A program made the position numbers and the translations under genes. DNA of 64,000 bases from positions 62,001 through 126,000 of the forward strand of contig JAOUEW010000005.1 of assembly GCA_029858505.1 (NCBI GenBank). Direction: 5' to 3'. Below the pieces are notes generated by a model that was given only the letters and a program-made list of their open reading frames with translations, was not told the DNA's origin and did no database searches. Below, piece after piece: positions 18,187 to 27,717 of this stretch. Each line of letters begins with the position of its first letter. Position 1 is the stretch's first letter. This DNA comes from Deltaproteobacteria bacterium (GTDB lineage: Bacteria; SAR324; JACQKK01).

Positions 18187-19046
18187 CGCCCTCCCTCTCT
18201 CTTCCCCTGGCCGCCCTTAATATTGGCCTTCCCGATGTTCTGCAATCGGGCATATTGCAATACGGGTTCATGCAGCGGGCCATGACCGCCGGGGTGCTCA
18301 CCGGGGTGCTGTGCGCGGTGGTGGGGGTGTTCGTGGTGCATCGGGGCTTGAGCTTCATGGGGGCGGGCATTTCCCATGCCAGTTTTGGCGGGGTGGCCCT
18401 GGGGGCCTGGCTGGGGGTGAACCCCCTGGCGGGGGCCCTGGTGTTCTGCCTGCTGGTGGCCTGGTCCATTGGCTGGATTTCGTTGAAAACCCAGGTGCGG
18501 GAAGACACCGCCATCGGCATCTTCTTCGCCTCCACCATGGCCCTGGGCATTCTGCTGGTGGGGTACTCCCCCCCCTTGCAGCGAGAACTGCTGGCTTATT
18601 TGTTTGGCTCCATTTTGTCGGTGTCGGTGGACGACCTGGTGTTCATCTCTCTGGCGGGGGGGCTGGTGCTGGCCCTGCTGGGCTGGTTTGGCAAAGAATT
18701 GCTGTTCACCATTTTCGATCCCGACGGCGCGGTGGTGGCGGGCATTCCCGCTAACCGGTATTACTTTCTGCTCATCACCCTGGTCACCTTCACCCTGGTG
18801 ATATCCATCAAGGTGGCGGGCATTGTGCTGGTGCCGGCCCTGCTGGTCACTCCCGCCGCCGCCGCCAGCCAGTTGTCGGAGCGTTTCGGAATCATCTTGT
18901 TGTTGTCCACCCTGTTTGGGCTGGCGGCCACCCTGGGGGGGCTGGTGTTGTCGTACCTGTTCAACACCCCCTCCGGCGCCACCATTGTGCTGCTCATCAC
19001 GTTTTTGTTCCTGCTGGCCTCGCTCGTAGCCCGGTTACGAAAGTGA
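18183..19046 (+). CDS. znuB: Zinc ABC transporter permease (ZnuB-like)
   Basis: Polytopic ABC-3 type permease; AVVGVFVVHRGLSFMGAGISHASFGGVALG; ATGA overlap with znuC. Confidence 0.88.
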   Translation: MTPSLSLPLAALNIGLPDVLQSGILQYGFMQRAMTAGVLTGVLCAVVGVFVVHRGLSFMGAGISHASFGGVALGAWLGVNPLAGALVFCLLVAWSIGWISLKTQVREDTAIGIFFASTMALGILLVGYSPPLQRELLAYLFGSILSVSVDDLVFISLAGGLVLALLGWFGKELLFTIFDPDGAVVAGIPANRYYFLLITLVTFTLVISIKVAGIVLVPALLVTPAAAASQLSERFGIILLLSTLFGLAATLGGLVLSYLFNTPSGATIVLLITFLFLLASLVARLRK

Positions 19047-19079
19047 ACCTAGCGGAAAAATAAATCGCATCCAAAAAGT

Positions 19080-19345
19080 TGGGTGCTTGTTTCCGTCCGG
19101 CTTCACTCACTGAACAATTGAAAAGAGTAGCCGGGGGATTTGAGTATTGTCCCTCTCCGACGGGGGGCGCGGTCTAGCGGGGCACAGCCCCGCTTTTCGC
19201 GCCGGGGACAGCCGCCTGAAAGGCGGCAGGGAGGGGTGTTGTTCGGAAACAACTCGAAGCCGGGGGGTTGGGTGCTTGCTTCCTTCCAATCTATATATTC
19301 CGAACGGATGAAAAGAATAACCAATGGCTTCGAGTCAAGGGGGCG
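19080..19345 (+). repeat. Intergenic two-hairpin repeat, locus R5 (expanded first hairpin)
   Basis: TATTGTCCCTCTCCGACGGGG..., GCCGCCTGAAAGGCGGC, GGGAGGGGTGTTGTTCGG with linkers on both sides. Confidence 0.8.
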
Positions 19346-19353
19346 GAGACGCC

Positions 19354-19995
19354 CTACTCCGCTCCCTGCTTCCATTCGGCGAATTCGGGCATGGCCAGTA
19401 GGGTATCTCGATAGGCCTGGGCCAGGGGCCGGGAGGAAAGATCCAACTGGTAGGTGTGAAAGCGGGTAGCCACCGGCAAAAACATGGCATCGGCCAGGGT
19501 GAAGGCCCCAAACAGCCAGGGGCCCTGGTCCAGGTGTTCTTCCCGCAGAGATTGCCACAGGCTGCCCACCCGCTCGATGTCGGCCCTCACGGCGGCGGCC
19601 TTGCCGGGGGGCGGAGGGTCCATGGGGGCTGGTGTGCGGAGGAGTTTCATGGGGCAGGCCCGCCGCAGGGCGGAAAACTCGGAATGCATTTCAGCCGAGA
19701 CCGCCCGCACCCTAGCCCGCTGGCCCAAATCCGCCGGCAGCAACACGCCCCCGGCATAGGCCTCGTTCACGTACTCCATGATGGCCAGAGAATCCCACAC
19801 CGCCAGAGGGCCGTCTAGCAGAACCGGCACCTTGCCCGCTTCAGAATATTGCCTAGCCTGGGCTTTAAACTCCGGGTGAGAGAAATTCAGCAGAACCTCC
19901 CGAAACGGCACCCCGGTTTTCTTCAACACCAGCCAGGGCCGCAGGGACCAACTGGAGGTATTTTTGTTTCCAATCACCAGGGTCAGGTCTGCCAT
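19354..19995 (-). CDS. Glutathione S-transferase family protein
   Basis: LVIGNKNTSSWSLRPWLVLKKTGVPF, GKVPVLLDGPLAVWDSLAIMEYVNE. Confidence 0.88.
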   Translation of the reverse strand: MADLTLVIGNKNTSSWSLRPWLVLKKTGVPFREVLLNFSHPEFKAQARQYSEAGKVPVLLDGPLAVWDSLAIMEYVNEAYAGGVLLPADLGQRARVRAVSAEMHSEFSALRRACPMKLLRTPAPMDPPPPGKAAAVRADIERVGSLWQSLREEHLDQGPWLFGAFTLADAMFLPVATRFHTYQLDLSSRPLAQAYRDTLLAMPEFAEWKQGAE

Positions 19996-19998
19996 GGG

Positions 19999-20355
19999 TT
20001 AGGCCGCGGTTTGGGTTTCCAGTTTTTTCAGCAGCGTCACAATTTGTTGGCTGATAGGTTCAATGGTGAGAAAATCTTTCTCTGCTTCGGCCAAGTTTCC
20101 CTGGGTTTTCAACTGATAGATGCTTTTCACCGTGGCGTGAAGGGTTTGGTGGATTTTTTCCAGCGCCACCATGTCGGGCAGGTTTCCATAACGCTCCAGG
20201 CCATGGGCGTAAATCCATTTCCCCAAATCGCATTCGGTGTGGGAAGTCGCCTGGGCTTCGGTCAGGGTTTCCCTTCCATCTAAGAATCCGCGCAAACGGG
20301 TTTTCCAAGACAGATGACGGGTGATGGCCAACATAAAATCCAAGGTAGCACTCAT
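19999..20355 (-). CDS. Stand-alone CZB (chemoreceptor zinc-binding) domain protein
   Basis: ITRHLSWKTRLRGFLDG..CDLGKWIYAHGLERYG..HQTLHATVKSIY pattern typical of CZB domains; no MCP domain. Confidence 0.75.
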   Translation of the reverse strand: MSATLDFMLAITRHLSWKTRLRGFLDGRETLTEAQATSHTECDLGKWIYAHGLERYGNLPDMVALEKIHQTLHATVKSIYQLKTQGNLAEAEKDFLTIEPISQQIVTLLKKLETQTAA

Positions 20356-20529
20356 GACATTCTCCGGGCAAAAAAGGGGACATCTTCCAACGGTTCGTTC
20401 CCCCATGCCCCTCTTTCTGGCAGAACGCACTGCAAACTTCGGTGAGATAGTCACGGGGACAAGCCGTTTACTTGTAGGACGGAGGTCTTGAGCACGGAAG
20501 AAGAGAGCGGAAAGAGAGAACTGCCCCTG

Positions 20530-21567
20530 TCAGGTCAACAGGGGCTTGCGGATGGCGGTGATGGTTTTGATCCAGTCGGTGCGCTGGCGGTCCCGCTCGG
20601 ACAGGTCATGAATGCCCTGCAGGGTCAGGTAGTCGTCAATCATGGAAAACGCCTTCTTGCACAGGTTCAGAATGTCATCCCGCAGGGCCACCCGCTTGTT
20701 CTGGTTTTTTTCCCGGGTCAGCAAATCGCCCTTCAGGTGGGCCAGCCAAATGTAGGAGCGCATGTCTTCCGGGTCCCGCTGAATCAGCTGGTTCAACTCT
20801 CTGGCCACCGCCAGGGGAGACTCTCCCTGGCGCAGGCGGTTTTGCAACTGGCGCTTGGCGTAGCGCACCTCCAGCCGCTGCACCAGCCCCTCCAGTTCAC
20901 TCAAGTACTCCGCCATTTTTTGCTGGGGGGTCAGCCGCCGCTGGGTGTCTTTGGGGGTCATTTCCGGCGGGGTGCGGTCGAAATGAAATTCTCCTTGGGC
21001 CAGCAGCTCGATAAACGGCTCCACCGTGTTCCGGGTTTCCAGCGAGGCCAGCAGCTTGGCCAGATAGGTCAGGTACAGCCGCTGCACCAGAATGTCATCG
21101 GGCCAGGTTTGGGCCGCGGTGTTCACGGCTAATATTCCCTGGCTCATTCGGTTGCCCGCCTGAATGTAATTCCCTCGGGCTTCCTCAAATTCTTTTTTGG
21201 CCTGGTCCAGGTCGTCGGGGGTCAGGTTGCCTGCCCGGGCCTGAAAGCTCCGCAGCACCCGCTCGCTGGCCCGCACCGTTTGCAGGGCGGTCATCACTTC
21301 GGTGTAGTCGTTTTCCGCCTGGCGGCAAACCTGCTGCACGTTGGCCAGTTCCTCTTCCGGGCAATTGCCGGGGCGGCGTTTCACCGGGTCTTTGGGGGGA
21401 ATAAACACCCGTTCCTTGGGATCCGCTTCCCCCACCGTTTCTTTCAACAGGGGTTCTCCCCTCACGGGAACTTCCTCTGTCACCGTTTCTGCCATGGGTG
21501 GCTGCATGGTTCCTCCTTGGGGTGCTTCAGGGGCTTCCCCCTGATCCGTGGGTTTGTTCTCCTTCAT
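20530..21567 (-). CDS. Hypothetical protein, predicted helical
   Basis: 345-aa ORF without shadow-ORF character; upstream sigma70-like promoter. Confidence 0.65.
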   Translation of the reverse strand: MKENKPTDQGEAPEAPQGGTMQPPMAETVTEEVPVRGEPLLKETVGEADPKERVFIPPKDPVKRRPGNCPEEELANVQQVCRQAENDYTEVMTALQTVRASERVLRSFQARAGNLTPDDLDQAKKEFEEARGNYIQAGNRMSQGILAVNTAAQTWPDDILVQRLYLTYLAKLLASLETRNTVEPFIELLAQGEFHFDRTPPEMTPKDTQRRLTPQQKMAEYLSELEGLVQRLEVRYAKRQLQNRLRQGESPLAVARELNQLIQRDPEDMRSYIWLAHLKGDLLTREKNQNKRVALRDDILNLCKKAFSMIDDYLTLQGIHDLSERDRQRTDWIKTITAIRKPLLT

Positions 21568-21598
21568 GTTTTATCCCCTTCCCCCATGATTTATCCTA

Positions 21599-21627
21599 TA
21601 AATATACTTTACATGACATCTTGTCAA
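21599..21627 (-). promoter_or_regulatory. Candidate sigma70-type promoter
   Basis: Minus strand TTGACA (21627-21622), 17-bp spacer, TATTTA (21604-21599). Confidence 0.45.
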
Positions 21628-21926
21628 GAAAAGAAAACACAGGGGTTGATGGAATGAAGGGGCCTTGCCCCCACCCTTTCACCGCAAAAAACCTGAAAAT
21701 GCCAACGTCTTTGCCTGAATCCGACCCTACCTCTGAAATAGGCTTCCCGTCCAGGAAATCGATGTCTTCTGAGCGGGGTCTTCCAAAACACATTCCCTGG
21801 GGTTCCAGGGCCTGCATCCCTATAAAAAATGGTATATTCCCTTGAATGAAACGATGGCCCTTCCCGGAGGGCTCCCTTTCTCGCGGTTTTCACCTTCCCT
21901 GCCCAGGGATCGCCAAGGATTCGGCC

Positions 21927-24239
21927 ATGCGGGTCAAGTTGATTGCCTTGGGAGACCACCGCCAAGCCTGGGAGGAACGGCTGGACATGCTGGAGGAAAT
22001 GCTGCCTTCGGTATCGTTCTGCTCGTACATTTTCGGCGGAAAGGAGGGCCTGACCGAACTGATGGAGGCCTATTTTGCCCCGCCGTTTTCCACCGAACCC
22101 CCAGACCTGATTCTGGCGGCCCTGGACGAGGGCGAGGAACGGGACCGCCAGTTGGCGTTTTTATCCAAAGTGCGGGAGGCCAACCCCCAAACCGCCCCCG
22201 ACTTGGTGCTGGCCCTGTTCGGGGTTACCGCTGGGCTGCGGCAGTTGGTTGAAACCGCTGGCCCCGTGCAATTCATGCTAGAAAACCAATCTCGCTTCAA
22301 CATCTCCGACCCCGAACTGCTGCTGGAACACTATCCAGAGGAATACCCTCATCCCCGGGTGAACGGCTATTTGCGGGCCCTGAAGGTTCCCCTGCCGGGG
22401 GCGGCCCCCGGCACCGTGGCCTGGGGCGAGGTGGGGCTGATGGACCTGCCCATGGGCACCCTCATCTCCCTGCACCGGGTGGGGGAAGTCATGGCCATGG
22501 ACGGCCCCCAAGACCCCCGCCGTTGGCTGAAGAACGTGCTGAAGAAAGAACAGATCACCACCCCCTGGAAGGCCCCGGCCGCCTTGTACCGGGAACCCAA
22601 GGGGTTGTTCTTGTACCCCGGAATTCCCGCCAACCGGGTTCAGGGGGTTGTGGTGAAGGGGGTGGGGTTCTCTGGTCTGCTGGATACCCGCCGCCTGGGA
22701 AACCGCGAGGCCCCGGCCCAACTGGCGGGCGCCCTGGAGGTGATCGCCGACCGCCGCCGCCAAGAATGGCAGGCCGCCGAAACCCGGCTGCGCACCGCCG
22801 AAAACCGGGCCGAGCTGCCGGTGTGGTGCCATGGGCGGCTGCCCACCCTGGAACGCCTGATGGTGCGGGTGCTGCAACGGTGGGGGTTTGCCCGGGCCGG
22901 AATGATTTTGCCCGGAGAGAACCCCTCGGTGGAAGAGCCGGGGCTGGTGCTGGAACTGACCGCGGTGAAACAGCGGGTGACCCTGGCCCAGGGGCTAGAG
23001 CGTTTGCCCGCGGTGTCGTTGGCCCCAGAACTGCGGGGGAAGCTGGGCTTTCTGGCCCGGGACCGCTCTTGGCACGACCTGCCCTGGGAGGTCATTGACC
23101 GGGTGGGATGGGAAGAACGGGTAGAGGCCGCCCGGGTGGAGGAATGGCGCAAGCGCATGGCCGCCGACATCCGCGCCGCCCGCAAACAGGCCGCGGGAGA
23201 ACACCGCCGCCAAATTTTGCTGGGCCAAGAAGAATCGGTACTGGAGCGGGCCCGGGAGAACCTGGGGGATTTTCTGCTGCGGGGCGGGCGGGTGCGGTTG
23301 TGGGAGGGCGCGGCACCTCCGGCCATCTCCAAGGCCCTGGTGCTGACCCACGACCGGGAAGAAGCGGAAATAATGCTGGCGGACATGCCCCACGTTTCGA
23401 AAAAACGCTGGCTGGACCTGTCGCCCTTCCGCTCGCCGGAAAGCCTGCAAGCCAGCCAGCGAGAAACCCTGAACCACTACCTGGACGGCGGGGCGGTGTT
23501 CATTACCCCAGGGGCCCTGCGGCGGGTCACCCACATTCACGATACCCTGTCTCGTCAGTTGGTCGAAGCCAGAGAATCCCTCGACACCAGCCGGGCCGAA
23601 CACCAAACCCAAACCGCCACAGAAGCCCGGGCCAAAGAGACCTCCCAGCGGCTGGCCCTGCAATACGCCGGGGTGGTGCTGAACGACTGGGTGGCGGCCC
23701 GAGAACCCGCCCTGACCGCGCGGCTGGCCGCCCTGCGCCGCCGCCAAGAGCAAGACTGGTTCACCCCGGCCCTGGTCACCTCCTGCGCCATTGTGGGCAA
23801 CAGTGACGACAGCCGCCAGGGGCTCACCGCCGCCGCCCAGCGGCTGTTCCCTGGGATGAAACCCGCCCGGCTGCGGGTGCTGCCCTATCAGTTCGACCCC
23901 CCCGACAACCCCCGCCAACGGCGGGAGATGCTGGAAGACTATCTGCGGGTGGTGGAAAACGAACTCAACTTTCAGCCCGACTGGAGCATGATTCTGCTGG
24001 AAGACGAACCGGCCACGGCCTTTCCGCTGCTGGAACGCATCCGGGCCGCCAAGCCGCCCCTCAGCCGGGCCCCAGTGGTTCTGCTACTCACCCGCCCCTG
24101 GCTGCCGGAAGAGCACGCCCCCCTGCCCTGGCGGCGGGTGCGGGTGATTCCCCGCTTTCACACCAAGGGCCCTGGCCCAGATCAATACATCGATATGATC
24201 GAAAGCCTGTTCCAGGAACCCGCAGAGGACACCCCGTGA
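21927..24239 (+). CDS. Large protein of unknown function, possibly with degenerate receiver-like domains
   Basis: Start at MRVKLIALGDHRQAW; repeated alpha/beta-like segments (PDLILAALDEGEERDRQLAFLSKVRE; KALVLTHDREEAEIML; DWSMILLEDEPATAFPLLERIRAAKPPLSRAPVVLLL...YIDMIESLF). Stop overlaps mutS2 GTG start. Confidence 0.7.
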   Translation: MRVKLIALGDHRQAWEERLDMLEEMLPSVSFCSYIFGGKEGLTELMEAYFAPPFSTEPPDLILAALDEGEERDRQLAFLSKVREANPQTAPDLVLALFGVTAGLRQLVETAGPVQFMLENQSRFNISDPELLLEHYPEEYPHPRVNGYLRALKVPLPGAAPGTVAWGEVGLMDLPMGTLISLHRVGEVMAMDGPQDPRRWLKNVLKKEQITTPWKAPAALYREPKGLFLYPGIPANRVQGVVVKGVGFSGLLDTRRLGNREAPAQLAGALEVIADRRRQEWQAAETRLRTAENRAELPVWCHGRLPTLERLMVRVLQRWGFARAGMILPGENPSVEEPGLVLELTAVKQRVTLAQGLERLPAVSLAPELRGKLGFLARDRSWHDLPWEVIDRVGWEERVEAARVEEWRKRMAADIRAARKQAAGEHRRQILLGQEESVLERARENLGDFLLRGGRVRLWEGAAPPAISKALVLTHDREEAEIMLADMPHVSKKRWLDLSPFRSPESLQASQRETLNHYLDGGAVFITPGALRRVTHIHDTLSRQLVEARESLDTSRAEHQTQTATEARAKETSQRLALQYAGVVLNDWVAAREPALTARLAALRRRQEQDWFTPALVTSCAIVGNSDDSRQGLTAAAQRLFPGMKPARLRVLPYQFDPPDNPRQRREMLEDYLRVVENELNFQPDWSMILLEDEPATAFPLLERIRAAKPPLSRAPVVLLLTRPWLPEEHAPLPWRRVRVIPRFHTKGPGPDQYIDMIESLFQEPAEDTP

Positions 24240-26773
24240 GCGCGTTGAATTCCGTAAACCCCGCTTCCCACCCGGACCTTCAGGGCCAGGCCCAAACCCT
24301 GGCCGCCCTGGAATGGCCCCGGCTGCTGGCCGCCCTGGGCCAACGGCTGGCCACCCCCCTGGGGGCGGCCGCCCTGGAGCGGATGCCCTTTCACCGCCGG
24401 GCCAAAGACGCGGCGGAGGCCATGGCCCGGGTGGAGGAAATGACCCGCCTGCTTGGCGCCCAGGGGGGGCTTCCCCTGGCCGGTGAACCGGCGGTGGAAG
24501 AACTGGCCCTGCTGGCGGCCAAGGGCGGGCGGCTGGAAGGCAGCGACCTGCTGGCGGTGGCGCGGGCCCAACGGGCCGCCGAAGACACCGCCCGCATGCT
24601 GCGCCGCCCAGAGCGCTACCCCCGCTTGGCCGCCCTGGCCGAAGGGGTGCTGCCCCTGCCCGAACTGCGGGCCCGGCTGGAACAGGCCATTACCCCCCGG
24701 GGCGCCCTCAACGAATCGGCCTTTCCAGAATTAGGGAAGATTGCCCGTGAACTGGCGGGCAAACGGGATGACATCGTGAAACGGCTGACCGGCTGGATTC
24801 AGTCGGGCCGCTGGGGAGACGCCCTGCAAGAGCCGCTGTACACCCTGCGGGGCAACCGCCACGTGGTGCCAGTGAAGGCCGACTTCAAGGGCCGGGTGGG
24901 GGGCATTGTCCACGACGTATCTTCCAGTGGCGCCACCTTGTTTGTGGAACCCACGGAACTGGTGGAGCCGGGCAACGAACTGGCCATGATTCAGCGGCGG
25001 CTGGCCCAGGAAACCGACCGCATTCTGCGGGAGTTGTCGGCCCTGGTGGGGGAACATGCTCCGGCTCTGGGGGCCAACCTGGGCTGGTTGGGCCAAGCCG
25101 ACCTGCTCCAAGCCCAGGGGCGGCTGGCCGAGGCCTGGGGGGCGGTGTGCCCCCAGGTGGGAGACGAGGGGGTGATGGAACTGAAGGGCGTGGTGCACCC
25201 CCTGATGGCCCTGAATACCCCCCCGCCGGTGGCCAACGATCTTTCCCTGGGGCGTAACATCCGCTGCCTGATCTTGTCTGGGGCCAACACCGGCGGCAAG
25301 ACCGTGCTGCTGAAAACCGTGGGGCTGTGCGCCCTGCTGGTGGCAGCGGGCATGCCCATCCCGGCCCGCGCTGGTTCCCGGTTCGACCTGTTTCCCCAGG
25401 TCTGGGCCGACATCGGGGACCGGCAAGACTTGGCCCACGCCCTTTCCACCTTCTCAGCCCAGTTGGGGGCCCTGGGGAGCCTGCTGGGCTGGGCCGGTCC
25501 CGGCACCCTGGTGCTGCTGGATGAAGTGCTGCACGGCACCGACCCTGACCAGGGCAGCGCCCTGGCCCAGGCCGTGCTAGAAGAACTGGCCCGCCGGGGG
25601 GCGGTGACCCTGGTGACCACCCACTACGGGCGGCTGAAGGGGCTGGCTGGGGAGGCCGCCATGGGCAACGCTTCGGTGGCCTTCGACCCCGCCACCCTGG
25701 CCCCCACCTATCGGCTGATTCCAGGGCTGCCCGGCGGCAGCCAGGGCTTTCACACCGCCCGCCGCCTGGGCCTGGGCGATGCCCTGGTGGCCCGGGCCGA
25801 GCAGTTGGCCGCTGGCGAAGCCGCCCCCCTGGAACCCCTGATGGAGAAGTTGAGATCCCTGGAACACCAACTGGCCCAACAGGAAGCCGCCTTGGTTCAA
25901 CAGCGGGAGCACCACGCCCGGCAGAGCGAAGCCCTGACTGCCCGGGAAAACGAATTGGCCCTGCGAGAAGCCGAGGTGCGCCGCATGGAGCGGGGGCGGT
26001 TGTCGGGGGCCTTGGCCCAGGCACGGGAGCGGGTGGCCCGGCTGGAAACCTTTTTGACCGGCCAAGAGACCCAAGCCGAAGCTCTGGCCCAGGCCCAAGC
26101 CCTGGCGGCGGCGGCCCGCCAAGAACTGCGAGACACCCAGGCCCAAGCCACCCAAGCCCTGCAAGACCAATCTCCTGAATTGCCCGCCATGGATTGGAAC
26201 TTGGCCCGCCCCGGTCTGGCGGTGTATCTGCCGGGGCTGGGACAAGCCGGACGGTTGGAGAACATCCCCGACATGACCCACCCCGCCGGGAAGCGGGTCT
26301 CGGTGCGGCTGGGGGGGCTGGTGCTGGAACTGCCCGCGGAAGAAATTACCCCCCTGCCCAAGGGCATGGCCCAGCCCCCCAAAGCCCCAGACCAGCGGCC
26401 ACCCACAGGATTAGCCGCTGGAAAGCCCGCCAAAAAACCGGGCGGGAAAAGCAGCCCTGGGGCCAGCACCTCTCAGCCCGCCCCTGACCAACGCCTGGCC
26501 CCAGAGATTCCCCCGGTGATGCAGCGCGCCGACAACACCGTGACCCTGCTGGGCCTGCGGGCCGAAGAAGCCCTAGACGCCATGAACGCTTTTCTGGACC
26601 AAGCCGTTCGGGCGGGCACGGGAACGGTGGTGATCGTCCATGGGTTTGGCACCGGTGCCCTGCGTAACGCCGTGCGTAAGGCCCTGAAAGACAACCCCTA
26701 CGTGGCAGGCTTCCGCCCCGGCGGCGAGGGCGAAGGCCGAGACGGCGTGACCGTGGCGGCGCTGAAAGATTAA
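24236..26773 (+). CDS. mutS2: Endonuclease MutS2
   Basis: Walker A LSGANTGGKTVLLKT, LDEVLHGTDPDQGSALAQAVLEEL, C-terminal Smr domain VTLLGLRAEEALDAMNAFLDQ...VIVHGFGTGALRNAVRKAL; GTG start. Confidence 0.93.
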   Translation: MSALNSVNPASHPDLQGQAQTLAALEWPRLLAALGQRLATPLGAAALERMPFHRRAKDAAEAMARVEEMTRLLGAQGGLPLAGEPAVEELALLAAKGGRLEGSDLLAVARAQRAAEDTARMLRRPERYPRLAALAEGVLPLPELRARLEQAITPRGALNESAFPELGKIARELAGKRDDIVKRLTGWIQSGRWGDALQEPLYTLRGNRHVVPVKADFKGRVGGIVHDVSSSGATLFVEPTELVEPGNELAMIQRRLAQETDRILRELSALVGEHAPALGANLGWLGQADLLQAQGRLAEAWGAVCPQVGDEGVMELKGVVHPLMALNTPPPVANDLSLGRNIRCLILSGANTGGKTVLLKTVGLCALLVAAGMPIPARAGSRFDLFPQVWADIGDRQDLAHALSTFSAQLGALGSLLGWAGPGTLVLLDEVLHGTDPDQGSALAQAVLEELARRGAVTLVTTHYGRLKGLAGEAAMGNASVAFDPATLAPTYRLIPGLPGGSQGFHTARRLGLGDALVARAEQLAAGEAAPLEPLMEKLRSLEHQLAQQEAALVQQREHHARQSEALTARENELALREAEVRRMERGRLSGALAQARERVARLETFLTGQETQAEALAQAQALAAAARQELRDTQAQATQALQDQSPELPAMDWNLARPGLAVYLPGLGQAGRLENIPDMTHPAGKRVSVRLGGLVLELPAEEITPLPKGMAQPPKAPDQRPPTGLAAGKPAKKPGGKSSPGASTSQPAPDQRLAPEIPPVMQRADNTVTLLGLRAEEALDAMNAFLDQAVRAGTGTVVIVHGFGTGALRNAVRKALKDNPYVAGFRPGGEGEGRDGVTVAALKD

Positions 26774-26923
26774 CAATGCCCGCAACGGCAGGCCTCTTCT
26801 GTTCCTCAAATTATCCACTCTTTTCAAAAAACTGAAAAACAGATTACAGTAGAAAACTTGTGGGCTCACCCCCTGGCTCTTGATACTCTCCCCCACTCTC
26901 CCTTTCTCACGGCTAAAATTCGG

Positions 26924-27388
26924 ATGACGCGCGAGTCTCAAGATCACGATCGGGTTGTCGTTCAGGTGCAGTGCCACTACCCCGGCATGGAGCTGCCCCG
27001 CCAAGGCCACCCCAACGACGCGGGCTATGACCTGACCGCCATGGCGGTGGAACCCCTGCGGGAAGGGGTGTTCGCCTTCGACACCGGCATTTCGGTGGCC
27101 CCAGCCCCCGGTTATTATTGCGAGGTGGTCCCCCGCAGCAGTATCATGAAAAGCGATTTCATCATGGCCAACAGCGTGGGAATCATTGACCCCGACTACC
27201 GGGGGCGCATCCGGGTGGTGCTGAGATACCTGGGGGCGGGGCACCCCGCTCAGTCCGCAGAAGCCCTGGCCGGCACCCGCATTGCCCAGCTCATCGTGCG
27301 GCGGAGAGAAAACGCCGTGCTGCAAGCGGCGGACAACCTGGACGACACCGCCCGGGGCTCTGGCGGATTCGGCTCGACGGGGAAATAA
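26924..27388 (+). CDS. dut: dUTP diphosphatase-family protein
   Basis: NDAGYDLTA, VVPRSSIMKSDFIMANSVGIIDPDYRGRIRVVLRYL, C-terminal RGSGGFGSTGK. Confidence 0.88.
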   Translation: MTRESQDHDRVVVQVQCHYPGMELPRQGHPNDAGYDLTAMAVEPLREGVFAFDTGISVAPAPGYYCEVVPRSSIMKSDFIMANSVGIIDPDYRGRIRVVLRYLGAGHPAQSAEALAGTRIAQLIVRRRENAVLQAADNLDDTARGSGGFGSTGK

Positions 27389-27684
27389 TGCTGATCAAAG
27401 ACCTGAAACAAGACTGCCCCCGCTGCCAGACCACCGGAAAGGTGGCGGCTTTTAGCCAGTGGGGCATCCAGCAAACCAACATCGGGGGCACCTGCCCAGA
27501 CTGCAAGGGGCGGGGGTACCTGCCCAGCCTCCTGGGGCAAGACGTGCTACACTTTCTGAACGACCAAACCCTGGACAAGCACGCCGCACGGTTGAAGGAA
27601 CTGGAAGACCGCTTGGCCGCCGCCCAGCAACAGTTGGAATCCATTAACCAGCACCTGACCAAGCTGGAAAAACCCAGCCGCTAG
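27388..27684 (+). CDS. Small zinc-ribbon/coiled-coil protein
   Basis: CPRCQTTGK...GGTCPDCKGRGYLP followed by coiled coil; overlaps dut stop. Confidence 0.65.
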   Translation: MLIKDLKQDCPRCQTTGKVAAFSQWGIQQTNIGGTCPDCKGRGYLPSLLGQDVLHFLNDQTLDKHAARLKELEDRLAAAQQQLESINQHLTKLEKPSR

Positions 27685-27717
27685 TTTCACCCCCCTTACG
27701 TTTTTACGTTTCAGCCT

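Noticed and set aside
26870-26925. Second copy of the MITE-like element upstream of dut
   Set aside because: Only a short similarity (CCCTTTCTCACGGCTAAAATT versus CCCTCTTTTCACGGCCAAAACT); the GAGACCTTTG ends are not present.
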